Assembly (NCBI GenBank): GCA_016182705.1
Contig: JACPGA010000023.1
Location: forward strand, 1 to 7,269
Direction of reading: 5' to 3'
Source: Deltaproteobacteria bacterium
GTDB taxonomy: Bacteria > Desulfobacterota > GWC2-55-46
Length of the DNA: 7,269 nt
Of the stretch, positions 1-6,830 are shown piece after piece. A program made the position numbers and the translations under genes. The notes beneath the pieces were generated by a model. That model did no database searches and was not told the origin of the DNA. It saw nothing but the letters and a program-made list of their open reading frames with translations. The stretch's first letter is position 1. Each line of letters opens with the position of its first letter.

Positions 1-710
1 GCTCAGTCCTCAAAAAGCTCTTCAAGGCGATGTAAAACGCTATACCCCCGGCCAGAAAAAGGTACCAGTACATTTGAGCGAAATCCGAGACGGCTATGAG
101 CATCCTTGTAGGAAGCGGCAGCTCTATCTTGAATGAGCTGTAAAGCTGGGAGAACCTGGGCACGACAAAACTCATGAGGATGATTATCGCTATGGCAAGC
201 CCGCCGACGACTATCTTCGGGTACAAGGTCGCGGACTTTATCTTGGCCCTGTTCTCGGAGTTCTTCTCGAGCATGGCGGCAAGCCTCTTCAATACCTCTT
301 CGAGTATGCCGCCTGCTTCTCCCGCCTCTATCATGCTCGCGTACAGCTCCGAAAAAACCGCAGGGTGCTTTCTGATAGAGGTCGCAAGCCCTGAGCCTGC
401 TTCGATATCTTCACGCAATGACTTGATTATTTTTCTGAAGGCTTCTGTCGAGGCCTGGCGTTCGAGGGTGAACAGCGCTTTTGTAAGAGGGACGCCCGCG
501 CCGAAAAGCGTTGCGAGCTGGCGGCTGAAGATTATCAGTTCCTGAGGCGGTATCTTGTCGAAATAGCGCTTGAGGTCCGGGAGCTTGAAAGAGGCATTTC
601 CGGGCATGACTTTAATGGGGATGAGGCCCATCCTGTCGAGGGAAGCCTCTATCTCGTCCATGCTTGCCGCATCGATACTTGTCTCTTGCCCTGTAGAGGA
701 ATGAAGGCAT
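1..710 (-). CDS. pilC: Type IV pilus / type II secretion inner-membrane platform protein PilC (GspF family), partial, 5' frame disrupted
   Basis: Platform protein of the inner membrane that couples the PilB motor to pilin assembly. About 230 codons are present; the 3' part lies beyond the left edge (the family is usually about 400 aa). Seen on the minus strand: an N-terminal cytoplasmic region with TGQETSIDAAS, the first GspF domain with SRQLATLFGAGVPLTKAL (about 470-530) and the family hallmark GEAGGILE (about 300-325), then a hydrophobic segment IVVGGLAIAIIILMSFVVP (about 155-212) and a second one starting near the left edge. The frame is open from the left edge up to about 766. The start is a problem: the ATG at 708-710 encodes MPSFLYRARD, a textbook PilC N-terminus, but in a different frame from the rest. 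In-frame alternatives are GTG at 758-760 or ATG at 659-661, neither with a clear ribosome site. It follows pilB after about 95 nt and is probably co-transcribed with it. The family assignment is secure; the start is not. Confidence 0.9.
681..697 (-). other. Apparent frameshift point in the pilC 5' end (17-bp segment readable in both frames)
   Basis: Read from the ATG at 708-710, this segment encodes LYRARD, completing the PilC-like start MPSFLYRARD. Read one frame over, it encodes STGQET, which continues in frame into the rest of PilC. Both halves of the expected N-terminus therefore use the same 17 bases. If the segment were present twice in tandem, the product would be MPSFLYRARD followed by STGQETSIDAAS in one continuous frame. 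That layout is normal for the family, though perhaps two residues shorter than usual. The overlap is seen; the lost repeat copy is inferred. Confidence 0.5.
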
Positions 711-804
711 ATTAATGGTGTCCGTGGCCGTCGGCCGCAATCAGACAAGACAGACAACACGAAAGAGTTTGTGATTTATAAAATACTTTCAGCATAACCC
801 GGCC

Positions 805-2508
805 TTAATCCATTACCTGCGTTGCCTGAAGCACCTCTTCTATCGTAGTGTGTCCGGCCAGCGCGGTGCGTATGCCCTGGTGGCGGAGAGTCCTGAAGCC
901 CTTTTTCCTGGCGGCTTCGAGCACTGCGTTGCCCGGCGCTTTCGCGAGGATGAGAGACCTTATCTCTTCATCCAGTAGAAGCACCTCGTAGATGCCGACC
1001 CTGCCCTTGAGCCCGGTCCCCTTGCATGACGCACAGCCCGCTCCCCTGTAGAACTGAGGCGTTTTTCCCTGAAACCTTACGCCAAGCTCTTCGAGCATTT
1101 TCGGGTCAGCGTCAAAAGGCGCGCTGCACGCCTTGCAGAGCTTCCTTATGAGCCTCTGCCCGACTATGCAGGAGACAGCCGACGATACGAGATACGGCTC
1201 TATGCCCATGTCAAGCAGCCTTGAAATGGTCCCGGCCGCGTCGTTCGTGTGTATGGTAGAGATGACGAGATGTCCGGTCAATGCCGCGTGTATGGCTATC
1301 TCGGCGGTCTCCCTGTCCCTTATCTCGCCTATCATCACAATGTCCGGGTCCTGCCTCAGTATGTGCCTGAGCGCGCTCGCGAAGGTGATGCCCACCTTTG
1401 AGTTTACCTGCACCTGGTTCACGCGCTTGAGGTGATATTCCACAGGGTCTTCAACTGTGACGAGGTTTTTTTCGAGCGTGTTCACGAGGTTTAAAAGCGT
1501 GTAGGCGGTGGTAGTCTTTCCGCTTCCGGTCGGGCCGGTAAGAAGTATCATCCCGAAGGGCCTCTTTACGACCTTTTTCAGTATGTCCAGAGTGTCCGGC
1601 AGCGGTGTCAGGCGTTCGATGTCGAGCGTCATGGAGCCCTTGTCCAGAAGCCTCATTACAGCCTTCTCGCCGAATATTGTCGGGAGGGTCGAAAGCCTGA
1701 TATCAATGTCGCGGCTGCCGACCTTTACGACGACACGGCCGTCCTGCGGAAGCCTTTTTTCGGCTATGTCGAGCTCGCCTAATATCTTGATCCTCGAAAG
1801 GACTGCCGCGTGGAGCTTGAGTGGCAGGGTCACGGTCTCCTGCAGCACGCCGTCTACCCTTGAGCGCACCCGGAGGATGTCTTCGTCAGGCTCGACGTGT
1901 ATATCGGAAGCCCCGTCCATCACGGCCTTTGAAAGGATGTGATTCACGAGCTGCACTATCGAGGTCTCGCCTGCTATCTTCTCGAGCTTTTCAGGCAGTT
2001 CGTCTTCGCCCTTCAAAAGCTCAACGCCGAGGGCCTGCACTTTACTGACGGCCTCCTCAAGGGACGACCCCATGCCCCTGTACTGGCCGAGTGACTTCAT
2101 TATCTCGGTCTCGGTCGTGACTACAGGCTCGATATTCAGGTTGGTCAGTTTTTTCAGTTCGTCTATGGCGAAGACGTCGAGGGGGTCGAGCATGGCCGCC
2201 TTCAGTGTGTCGCCCTCCAGAGAGAACGGGATGACCATGTACTTTTTCGCGACCGCTTCAGGGACGAGCTTCAGGACGTCAGGTTCGATGATGACGGAAG
2301 AGAGCATGACAGATGGGATGCCGTACTGGTCGCCGAGGCCGTCCGAGATGTCTTTTTCAGTGCAGTACCCGAGGTTGACCAGCACCTTGCCTACTCTCTC
2401 GTTGGTCCTTTTCCCGACCGCGAGGACTTCCGTAAGCTGGGCCTGGTTGATGATTCCCTTTTGCTTGAGTATCTCTCCGAGCGGCTGGAGCTTTTTGATT
2501 ACAGGCAT
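805..2508 (-). CDS. pilB: Type IV pilus assembly ATPase PilB (GspE/MshE-type secretion ATPase)
   Basis: Cytoplasmic hexameric ATPase that powers pilus extension (or pseudopilus assembly if the system is type II secretion). The 567 residues match PilB/MshE length. The N-terminus (about 8-61) carries two MshEN-like 24-residue motifs separated by 5 residues. A linker and the N2 domain follow (SDIHVEPDE around 201-209). The motor core has Walker A GPTGSGKT (325-332), the Asp box VTVEDPVEY (350-358), Walker B DPDIVMIGEIRD (387-398, Glu395), and the His box TGHLVISTIHTND (411-423). A zinc-type tetracysteine follows (Cys458, 461, 492, 495), then GRVGIYEVL (502-510). The start is supported by AGGTGG just upstream. 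It is the first gene after the acl terminator, has its own promoter-like leader and precedes pilC. PilB rather than GspE is favoured by length and the N-terminal motifs; GspE cannot be excluded without the neighbouring genes. Confidence 0.93.
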   Translation of the reverse strand: MPVIKKLQPLGEILKQKGIINQAQLTEVLAVGKRTNERVGKVLVNLGYCTEKDISDGLGDQYGIPSVMLSSVIIEPDVLKLVPEAVAKKYMVIPFSLEGDTLKAAMLDPLDVFAIDELKKLTNLNIEPVVTTETEIMKSLGQYRGMGSSLEEAVSKVQALGVELLKGEDELPEKLEKIAGETSIVQLVNHILSKAVMDGASDIHVEPDEDILRVRSRVDGVLQETVTLPLKLHAAVLSRIKILGELDIAEKRLPQDGRVVVKVGSRDIDIRLSTLPTIFGEKAVMRLLDKGSMTLDIERLTPLPDTLDILKKVVKRPFGMILLTGPTGSGKTTTAYTLLNLVNTLEKNLVTVEDPVEYHLKRVNQVQVNSKVGITFASALRHILRQDPDIVMIGEIRDRETAEIAIHAALTGHLVISTIHTNDAAGTISRLLDMGIEPYLVSSAVSCIVGQRLIRKLCKACSAPFDADPKMLEELGVRFQGKTPQFYRGAGCASCKGTGLKGRVGIYEVLLLDEEIRSLILAKAPGNAVLEAARKKGFRTLRHQGIRTALAGHTTIEEVLQATQVMD

Positions 2509-2512
2509 TTTT

Positions 2513-2518
2513 CCACCT
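2513..2518 (-). promoter_or_regulatory. Ribosome binding site of pilB
   Basis: AGGTGG on the minus strand, separated by four bases from the ATG at 2506-2508. It supports this start for the 567-residue reading. Confidence 0.75.
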
Positions 2519-2597
2519 GAATGGCCAATGGTTTTGACCGATGGGGGTTTACAGAGTAATTATCCGACAGCTGAAGGGCGTTTACGTGCTTGCAGGG

Positions 2598-2626
2598 ATT
2601 ATATTGCAGAATACATTGAAATAAAA
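2598..2626 (-). promoter_or_regulatory. Putative sigma-70 promoter for pilB(-pilC)
   Basis: A perfect TATAAT (-10) lies at 2598-2603 on the minus strand. At 17-bp spacing the upstream hexamer (2621-2626) is TTTTAT, a weak -35 matching TTGACA at three of six positions. The predicted start near 2590 gives a leader of about 80 nt before pilB. The site lies in an AT-rich pocket between the acl terminator and pilB, where a promoter would be expected. No sigma-54 pattern (GG-N10-GC type) was recognised. Confidence 0.5.
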
Positions 2627-2651
2627 GAGAAAATTCCTGGCCTGAATAAAG

Positions 2652-2683
2652 CAAAGCCCGGCCTCTTTCGAAGCCGGGCTTTG
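2652..2683 (-). terminator. Rho-independent terminator after aclA
   Basis: Perfect 11-bp inverted repeat: CAAAGCCCGGC at 2652-2662 pairs with GCCGGGCTTTG at 2673-2683, with a 10-nt loop. On the minus strand the GC-rich stem runs into a T-rich tail (GCTTTATT). It starts 13 nt past the aclA stop codon, closing the icd-aclB-aclA block and separating it from pilB. Confidence 0.88.
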
Positions 2684-2696
2684 GAACGGCTTTAGA

Positions 2697-5408
2697 TTAA
2701 CCTACGAACGAGCACTTGGAAGCCGCTGTCCTGGTGTCCATGTTGCGGCCCCTGTTGATGTGGTCGTCTATTTCAGCGGCGCAGCCTATCATCCTTCCGA
2801 AGAGGAAGGTGGTGAAGGCCGCGGACTCTACTTCCCTGTCCGCCATCTTGCCGGAGTTGAACGCCTCCCAGACTATCTTCAGGAGGATCACGGCGATGAC
2901 CGCGTCCACGTTGACGCAGTAGACGTTGCTTGAGACCTTGTTCTCGAAGAGCGACTTTACGAGGCCGTGGTAGAAGTCGAGGAATACGTTGTATATGCCC
3001 TTCTCTTCGAACAGGGCCGCCACGAACCTTTCCCTGGGATCGTAGTTCACTTCCTTGCCCTTGAAGACCGGGTGGTTTACGCAGGGTATCTTTATGTACT
3101 CGATATTTCCGAGCGCCTTCTGGTCTGCCTTATACTTGGCGTACCCCTTCGCGTACTCGTTGGCAATGGCCTTGAGGTCGATGCCGTGCGCCTTGCTTGA
3201 CGGGTCGGTAAGGCCTTTACCCTTGAACCTGTCTATTAGGAACGCTATCGCCTCGAAGCCGTTTCCGCCGTGCGCGAAGCCCGTGTGCGTAAGGAAGCCG
3301 ACGAACGCCTTGTTTATCTGCACCCTTGCCGGGTCTTCAGGGCCGTCAGAGCTTACCGCGCCCTTGGAGCCCTGCGCGGAGATGGTACCCGGGCCGTTCG
3401 AGATGATGAGACCAAGAAGCATTGAGAACTCGAAGCGCTCTTTCTCGTTGGGCTTCCTTCCGATAAGGGCCAGGAAGGCCGCGTCGGTGAAAGACCAGCT
3501 TGAGACCAGCTCGTCGTTCTTCACGCCGCAGAAGCTGTCTTTTGTCTGCCTTGAGGCAGGAACGCTGCACCCGACGAACGAGGAGAATATCCTTGAATAC
3601 CACGGCAGGGCCGTGAGTGTTATCTTGGAGATGCTCCTCTTGATGAGGGGCTCCCAGCCAAGCGTAGCCCAGATAGCGGCCAGGAGAGCGTCAGTAGAGG
3701 GGCTGCCTCCTGAGGCTTCCTTCACAAACTCGATGAAGACAGACTTCTTGCCGAGGCCGTCGACCCTGCTGAGGAGCGTCCTGGCCGTTGAATCGTCCTT
3801 GCCTGCCGCGAGCGACTTTTTCGCGTCCGCGGACAGCCCCTTGAGGAGGGCCGAGTAATCGAACTTGTCGGTCGCGCTCTGAAGGCCGGAAGTCTGGAAA
3901 GTATCCATGAGGAGGTTCGAGGCATCGAGAGCCGCCCTCACCTTGCCTTTGCCTATTATCGATATGGCAGCGGAAAGTACGCTGTTCGGCGAGCTTTCAG
4001 CTTCCCTTGCCGCATCTGCCGCTATGTTTGCCGGTTCGCCGTGCTGGTTCAGGTACGCGTTAAAGGCCGCGTTAGCGAGGTTCTTGCCGTACTCGTCCGG
4101 GTACCTCTTCAAGAGCGAGAAGACGAGGTTCTCTTCGAGAGACTTCTTCGAGCAATCGAGTATGGAAGTGTTGTGGACCTTCGTTACCTGCGTTACCGGG
4201 TCCATCATCGAGGCCGCCGAAGCGTCCTTCATCGACTGTCTCGGGAACTGCGCGCCAATCTGCTTGTTGATGTGCTCTATCTGCTCGTCATAGGGGCTCT
4301 CGGCCTTGACCGGCGTCATGTCCAGTTCTTTGGGGACCTGGATGGTCGAGTTGCTCCCAAACCAGCACTTGAGCGAAAGGTCGCCCTTGGGCGCGAAGTC
4401 GGGCTTCACGCCGTTCAATTCCATGACCTTCGACAGCGCTTCCGGTATGTGAGCTATGTTGGTGACGACCGCGCCCTTTTTCGAGAATACAGGTTTGCCC
4501 GGAGTGTAGATGTCATTGACGCCGAAGTAGTCCATGAACCACTTTTCTTTGGCGTTTGCGTCGTCGCCTGAGCCCGCGAGGCTTCCCGCGTGTCCGCAGG
4601 CTTTCGTGAGCCTCGCCTTCCAGCGCCCGACAACGCAAGCGACTGTGGGCTTGTTTATCTCGAGTTCGTGCTCGTAGTACCCGCCCGGCTCCACATAAAT
4701 GATAGCGCCTTTTGACCTGTCGTCGTTATCGAGGGCGTGGAAGAACTCCCTGGGACCGTAGTGTATGTACACATCTTTACCGCTGGATATCGAGGTCGTC
4801 GTGCCCCAGCCTTTGGTAAGGAGGTAGACGGCCATGGTCGTGGTGAAGTTGCCTGAGTTCGAGAACAGGGCTATGGAGCCCTGTACGAGCGACTCTTCCG
4901 GCTTGTTGCCGCCGAGCGCGCCGCCTATCCTCACCTGGTTCCAGGCGTCGGCCACGCCGAGGCAGTTTCCGCCGAAGACGTCTATGCCGTTGGTCTGGCA
5001 GATGGCCCTGATTATCCTCGCGTCAGACGCTGAGATTTTTTCAGTGAGGATGATGACCTTCTTGAGGCCCGGGTTGTGCTTTACCGCTTCGGCTACTCCA
5101 TCCTTCACGCCTGAAGGCGGAAGGTATACCACGGCGGTGTTGAACTTAAGGCCGGCTTTCAAGCCTTCCTTGACGGAGTTGAAGACCGGTATTTTGCCAA
5201 TTTTGGTATCAAGCGCCTGCCCCGACCTTCCGGGCATCGTGCCGAACACGATGTTGCCGCCGGAATAGATGTGGCTTACCGGGGTAACCGTGCGGCTCTC
5301 GTTTCCGAGTATGTTGAGGACGCACACCCTGTCTTCCCTTGTGGCTATCTGGGCCAGGGAGTTGACGCCGACATAGTAAGGGAATTTTTTTACGCCTTCC
5401 TTATGCAT
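2697..5408 (-). CDS. aclA: ATP-citrate lyase large subunit (succinyl-CoA-synthetase-alpha-like plus citrate-synthase-like), unusually long
   Basis: With AclB, it would cleave citrate with ATP and CoA to acetyl-CoA and oxaloacetate, the step that makes the TCA cycle run reductively. Residues 1 to about 335 resemble succinyl-CoA synthetase alpha / citryl-CoA synthetase. They include a phosphate-binding SNSGNFT (183-189), VEPGG (239-243) and the phospho-histidine motif GHAG with His273. The C-terminus is citrate-synthase-like: FAHGGN with His713, VNHP with His779, and NVDAVIAV with Asp835. At 903 residues it is about 300 longer than canonical AclA (about 600). The extra part, about 398-614, reads as a second, degenerate citrate-synthase-like module. 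AAGGTGA upstream fixes the start. It lies 36 nt after aclB and ends at a terminator. It resembles the divergent 'type II' lyases I recall from Magnetococcus and Leptospirillum. Family placement is firm; in vivo direction and the role of the extra module are inferred. Confidence 0.93.
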   Translation of the reverse strand: MHKEGVKKFPYYVGVNSLAQIATREDRVCVLNILGNESRTVTPVSHIYSGGNIVFGTMPGRSGQALDTKIGKIPVFNSVKEGLKAGLKFNTAVVYLPPSGVKDGVAEAVKHNPGLKKVIILTEKISASDARIIRAICQTNGIDVFGGNCLGVADAWNQVRIGGALGGNKPEESLVQGSIALFSNSGNFTTTMAVYLLTKGWGTTTSISSGKDVYIHYGPREFFHALDNDDRSKGAIIYVEPGGYYEHELEINKPTVACVVGRWKARLTKACGHAGSLAGSGDDANAKEKWFMDYFGVNDIYTPGKPVFSKKGAVVTNIAHIPEALSKVMELNGVKPDFAPKGDLSLKCWFGSNSTIQVPKELDMTPVKAESPYDEQIEHINKQIGAQFPRQSMKDASAASMMDPVTQVTKVHNTSILDCSKKSLEENLVFSLLKRYPDEYGKNLANAAFNAYLNQHGEPANIAADAAREAESSPNSVLSAAISIIGKGKVRAALDASNLLMDTFQTSGLQSATDKFDYSALLKGLSADAKKSLAAGKDDSTARTLLSRVDGLGKKSVFIEFVKEASGGSPSTDALLAAIWATLGWEPLIKRSISKITLTALPWYSRIFSSFVGCSVPASRQTKDSFCGVKNDELVSSWSFTDAAFLALIGRKPNEKERFEFSMLLGLIISNGPGTISAQGSKGAVSSDGPEDPARVQINKAFVGFLTHTGFAHGGNGFEAIAFLIDRFKGKGLTDPSSKAHGIDLKAIANEYAKGYAKYKADQKALGNIEYIKIPCVNHPVFKGKEVNYDPRERFVAALFEEKGIYNVFLDFYHGLVKSLFENKVSSNVYCVNVDAVIAVILLKIVWEAFNSGKMADREVESAAFTTFLFGRMIGCAAEIDDHINRGRNMDTRTAASKCSFVG

Positions 5409-5414
5409 ATCGAT

Positions 5415-5421
5415 TCACCTT
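5415..5421 (-). promoter_or_regulatory. Ribosome binding site of aclA
   Basis: AAGGTGA on the minus strand, six bases before the ATG at 5406-5408. It lies within the 36-nt aclB-aclA gap and supports separate translation initiation within one transcript. Confidence 0.75.
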
Positions 5422-5444
5422 GTTGTTTTTTGTGTGTCCCCTGG

Positions 5445-6752
5445 CTACACGCCAGCGGCCTGCTTCGTGTTTGAAGCTCCGAGGCTGAGGCCGAGGCTTT
5501 CGGCTACCTGTTTCCTGCCGTCCTTTTCCATCCACATGTCGATGTTGAGGGCATAGTTAACGACCTCGCTCATGGCGCTGTCGTGGCCGAATATCCTGTA
5601 CGGGAGCTTGAGGTTTTCCAGCGTATCCCTCATGTAGGCCATGCCGCGTATGAGGTTCGGGCCTCCCCTGCCGATGACGACGAACAGCGGGGTCGGGCCG
5701 TACTTATTGAAGTGGTCACGAAGCGCGTCGGCCATGGCCCTGAAGGTCTCGTATATGTCGGTGTTGTTCGCCTTGCCGCCGATGATGAACAGGACGTTCG
5801 ACTGCCTTATCCAGTACTTGAAGCATATCCTCGATATCTGGAACATCTTCTCGTAGGGAGGGTTGCCGCCGAAGTCAGAGGATATCGTGGCCCTCTCGCC
5901 GAGAAGCTCCGTCACAAGGGCGTTGGCGCCGCCGCCGAAAGTCGGTGCGGTGATGGTGCCCTTGGGGTTCATGACGAACACGTCGCTCTGGCCCTGGTAG
6001 GTCCTGAGCTGGTTTATCTCCTGCTCGAACTCGGAATAATCCGAGGCAAACAGGTGCGCCGGAAGGTCAAGCCTCTTCCACGCCGGGTTGTCGATATCAA
6101 AAGAGCACTTGAAGTCGCAGGCAACAGGAACGAGCCTTCCCTTGGCATCAGGCATCATCCTGATGGGGTTGAGCTCAAGTGTGCTGAGACCATAATTGTT
6201 GTAAAGCGTCCAGAGCTTGGGCAGGTTCTGCACCAGAGGGCTTATTATCTCCGGGGGAGCGCCGAGCTCGGTCAGTGCGTTGGATATGTGGAAGCTCTTT
6301 AGGCCCGTCAACGGGTCAAAAGGGATCTCCTTTATCTTGTCCTTGGGGAGCTCCTCGATGTCCATTCCGCCGTGATGGGTTATGGTCATCATCGGGGCCC
6401 TGTAAAGGGTCGAGTCAGTTATCGAGAAATACACTTCGTGCTCAGCGGGCACGCCGCCTTCGAAGGTGACGCCGTCGGCCTTGGCAGAGCTGTTGCCGAA
6501 CTTATGCTCGATGAAGTAAAGCCGCTCCTTCTCCGCGAGCGCGTGCGGAAGATCCTTGGCCCTGCCTATGAGGCCAGACTTTCCCTTCTTGCCGACGCCG
6601 CCCTTGAAGATGGGCTTTATGAATACCTGGCCGCATCTCTTGATAAGGTCTTTTATCTGGTCCACGCTCGCTTCCGGTCCGAGGACCTCGGCGTGCGGGT
6701 ATTCGACCTTTCTCAGGAGCTTGTGGCCCCAGTAGAGGCCTGTGAGCTGCAT
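5445..6752 (-). CDS. aclB: ATP-citrate lyase small subunit (ATP-grasp plus citrate-binding domain)
   Basis: The subunit matches the N-terminal part of animal ATP-citrate lyase, at 435 residues against about 400 in two-subunit bacterial enzymes. The ATP-grasp part spans about 1-240, with IKPIFKGGVGKKGKSGLIG (45-63; nucleotide-binding Lys), HHGGMDIEEL (126-135) and LELNP (192-196, metal ligands). The citrate-binding part spans about 255-405: MNPKGTI (261-267), FGGGAN (272-277), IIGGKANNTDIYETF (323-337) and GRGGPN (361-366). By comparison with the human enzyme, recalled from memory, Thr331 and Arg362 correspond to citrate-contacting residues. ATP binding and histidine phosphorylation of AclA would use this subunit. 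GGAGGT just upstream supports the start. It is placed before aclA, the aclB-aclA order also known in Chlorobium. In plants the A/B names are reversed, so annotations may differ. Confidence 0.93.
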   Translation of the reverse strand: MQLTGLYWGHKLLRKVEYPHAEVLGPEASVDQIKDLIKRCGQVFIKPIFKGGVGKKGKSGLIGRAKDLPHALAEKERLYFIEHKFGNSSAKADGVTFEGGVPAEHEVYFSITDSTLYRAPMMTITHHGGMDIEELPKDKIKEIPFDPLTGLKSFHISNALTELGAPPEIISPLVQNLPKLWTLYNNYGLSTLELNPIRMMPDAKGRLVPVACDFKCSFDIDNPAWKRLDLPAHLFASDYSEFEQEINQLRTYQGQSDVFVMNPKGTITAPTFGGGANALVTELLGERATISSDFGGNPPYEKMFQISRICFKYWIRQSNVLFIIGGKANNTDIYETFRAMADALRDHFNKYGPTPLFVVIGRGGPNLIRGMAYMRDTLENLKLPYRIFGHDSAMSEVVNYALNIDMWMEKDGRKQVAESLGLSLGASNTKQAAGV

Positions 6753-6756
6753 AACT

Positions 6757-6762
6757 ACCTCC
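6757..6762 (-). promoter_or_regulatory. Strong ribosome binding site of aclB
   Basis: GGAGGT on the minus strand with four bases to the ATG at 6750-6752, a near-consensus Shine-Dalgarno. It lies immediately downstream, in transcription order, of the 14-bp hairpin. Confidence 0.85.
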
Positions 6763-6774
6763 GTAGTTTTGTAT

Positions 6775-6807
6775 AGTCAGCCTCTAAAGTTTTTTTAGAG
6801 GCTGACT
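6775..6807 (-). other. Perfect 14-bp stem hairpin between icd and aclB
   Basis: AGTCAGCCTCTAAA (6775-6788) is the exact reverse complement of TTTAGAGGCTGACT (6794-6807), with a 5-nt loop. It lies 23 nt after the icd stop and 12 nt before the aclB Shine-Dalgarno. On the minus strand the stem is followed by ATACAAAAC, with no U-run, so it is not a typical intrinsic terminator. It may instead be an RNA processing or stability element, a weak attenuator, or a protein-binding palindrome. No plus-strand gene is present that it could terminate. Confidence 0.75.
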
Positions 6808-6830
6808 TTGTCAATGAAGTTTTTAAAAAA

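Noticed and set aside
174..545. Plus-strand 123-codon open frame near the left edge
   Set aside because: It is antisense to clear PilC coding sequence, whose GspF motifs read on the minus strand across the same bases.
726..736. GGCCG-T-CGGCC interrupted palindrome between pilB and pilC
   Set aside because: Only five base pairs with a one-base centre, so it cannot form a stable hairpin; no T-run follows to suggest a terminator.
2509..2590. Cyclic di-GMP riboswitch in the pilB leader
   Set aside because: Considered because such switches can precede pilus genes, but the conserved GEMM core and paired stems are not recognisable here.
3346..3603. Minus-strand 85-codon frame inside aclA
   Set aside because: It is in an alternative frame of aclA; its Arg-rich composition is typical of shadow frames and the AclA frame here aligns with citrate-synthase-like sequence.
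3055..3858. 267-codon open frame on the plus strand
   Set aside because: It lies wholly antisense inside aclA, has no family-like motifs, and follows from the GC-biased third positions of the real gene. The same holds for the other long plus-strand frames inside pilB, aclA and aclB (for example 5583-6302, 2072-2695 and 1508-1942).
6786..6814. TTGACA at 6809-6814 (minus strand) as a dedicated aclB promoter
   Set aside because: A perfect -35 hexamer, but at 16-18 bp spacing the downstream hexamers (such as AACTTT) do not resemble TATAAT, and they fall inside the hairpin. Kept only as a weak possibility.
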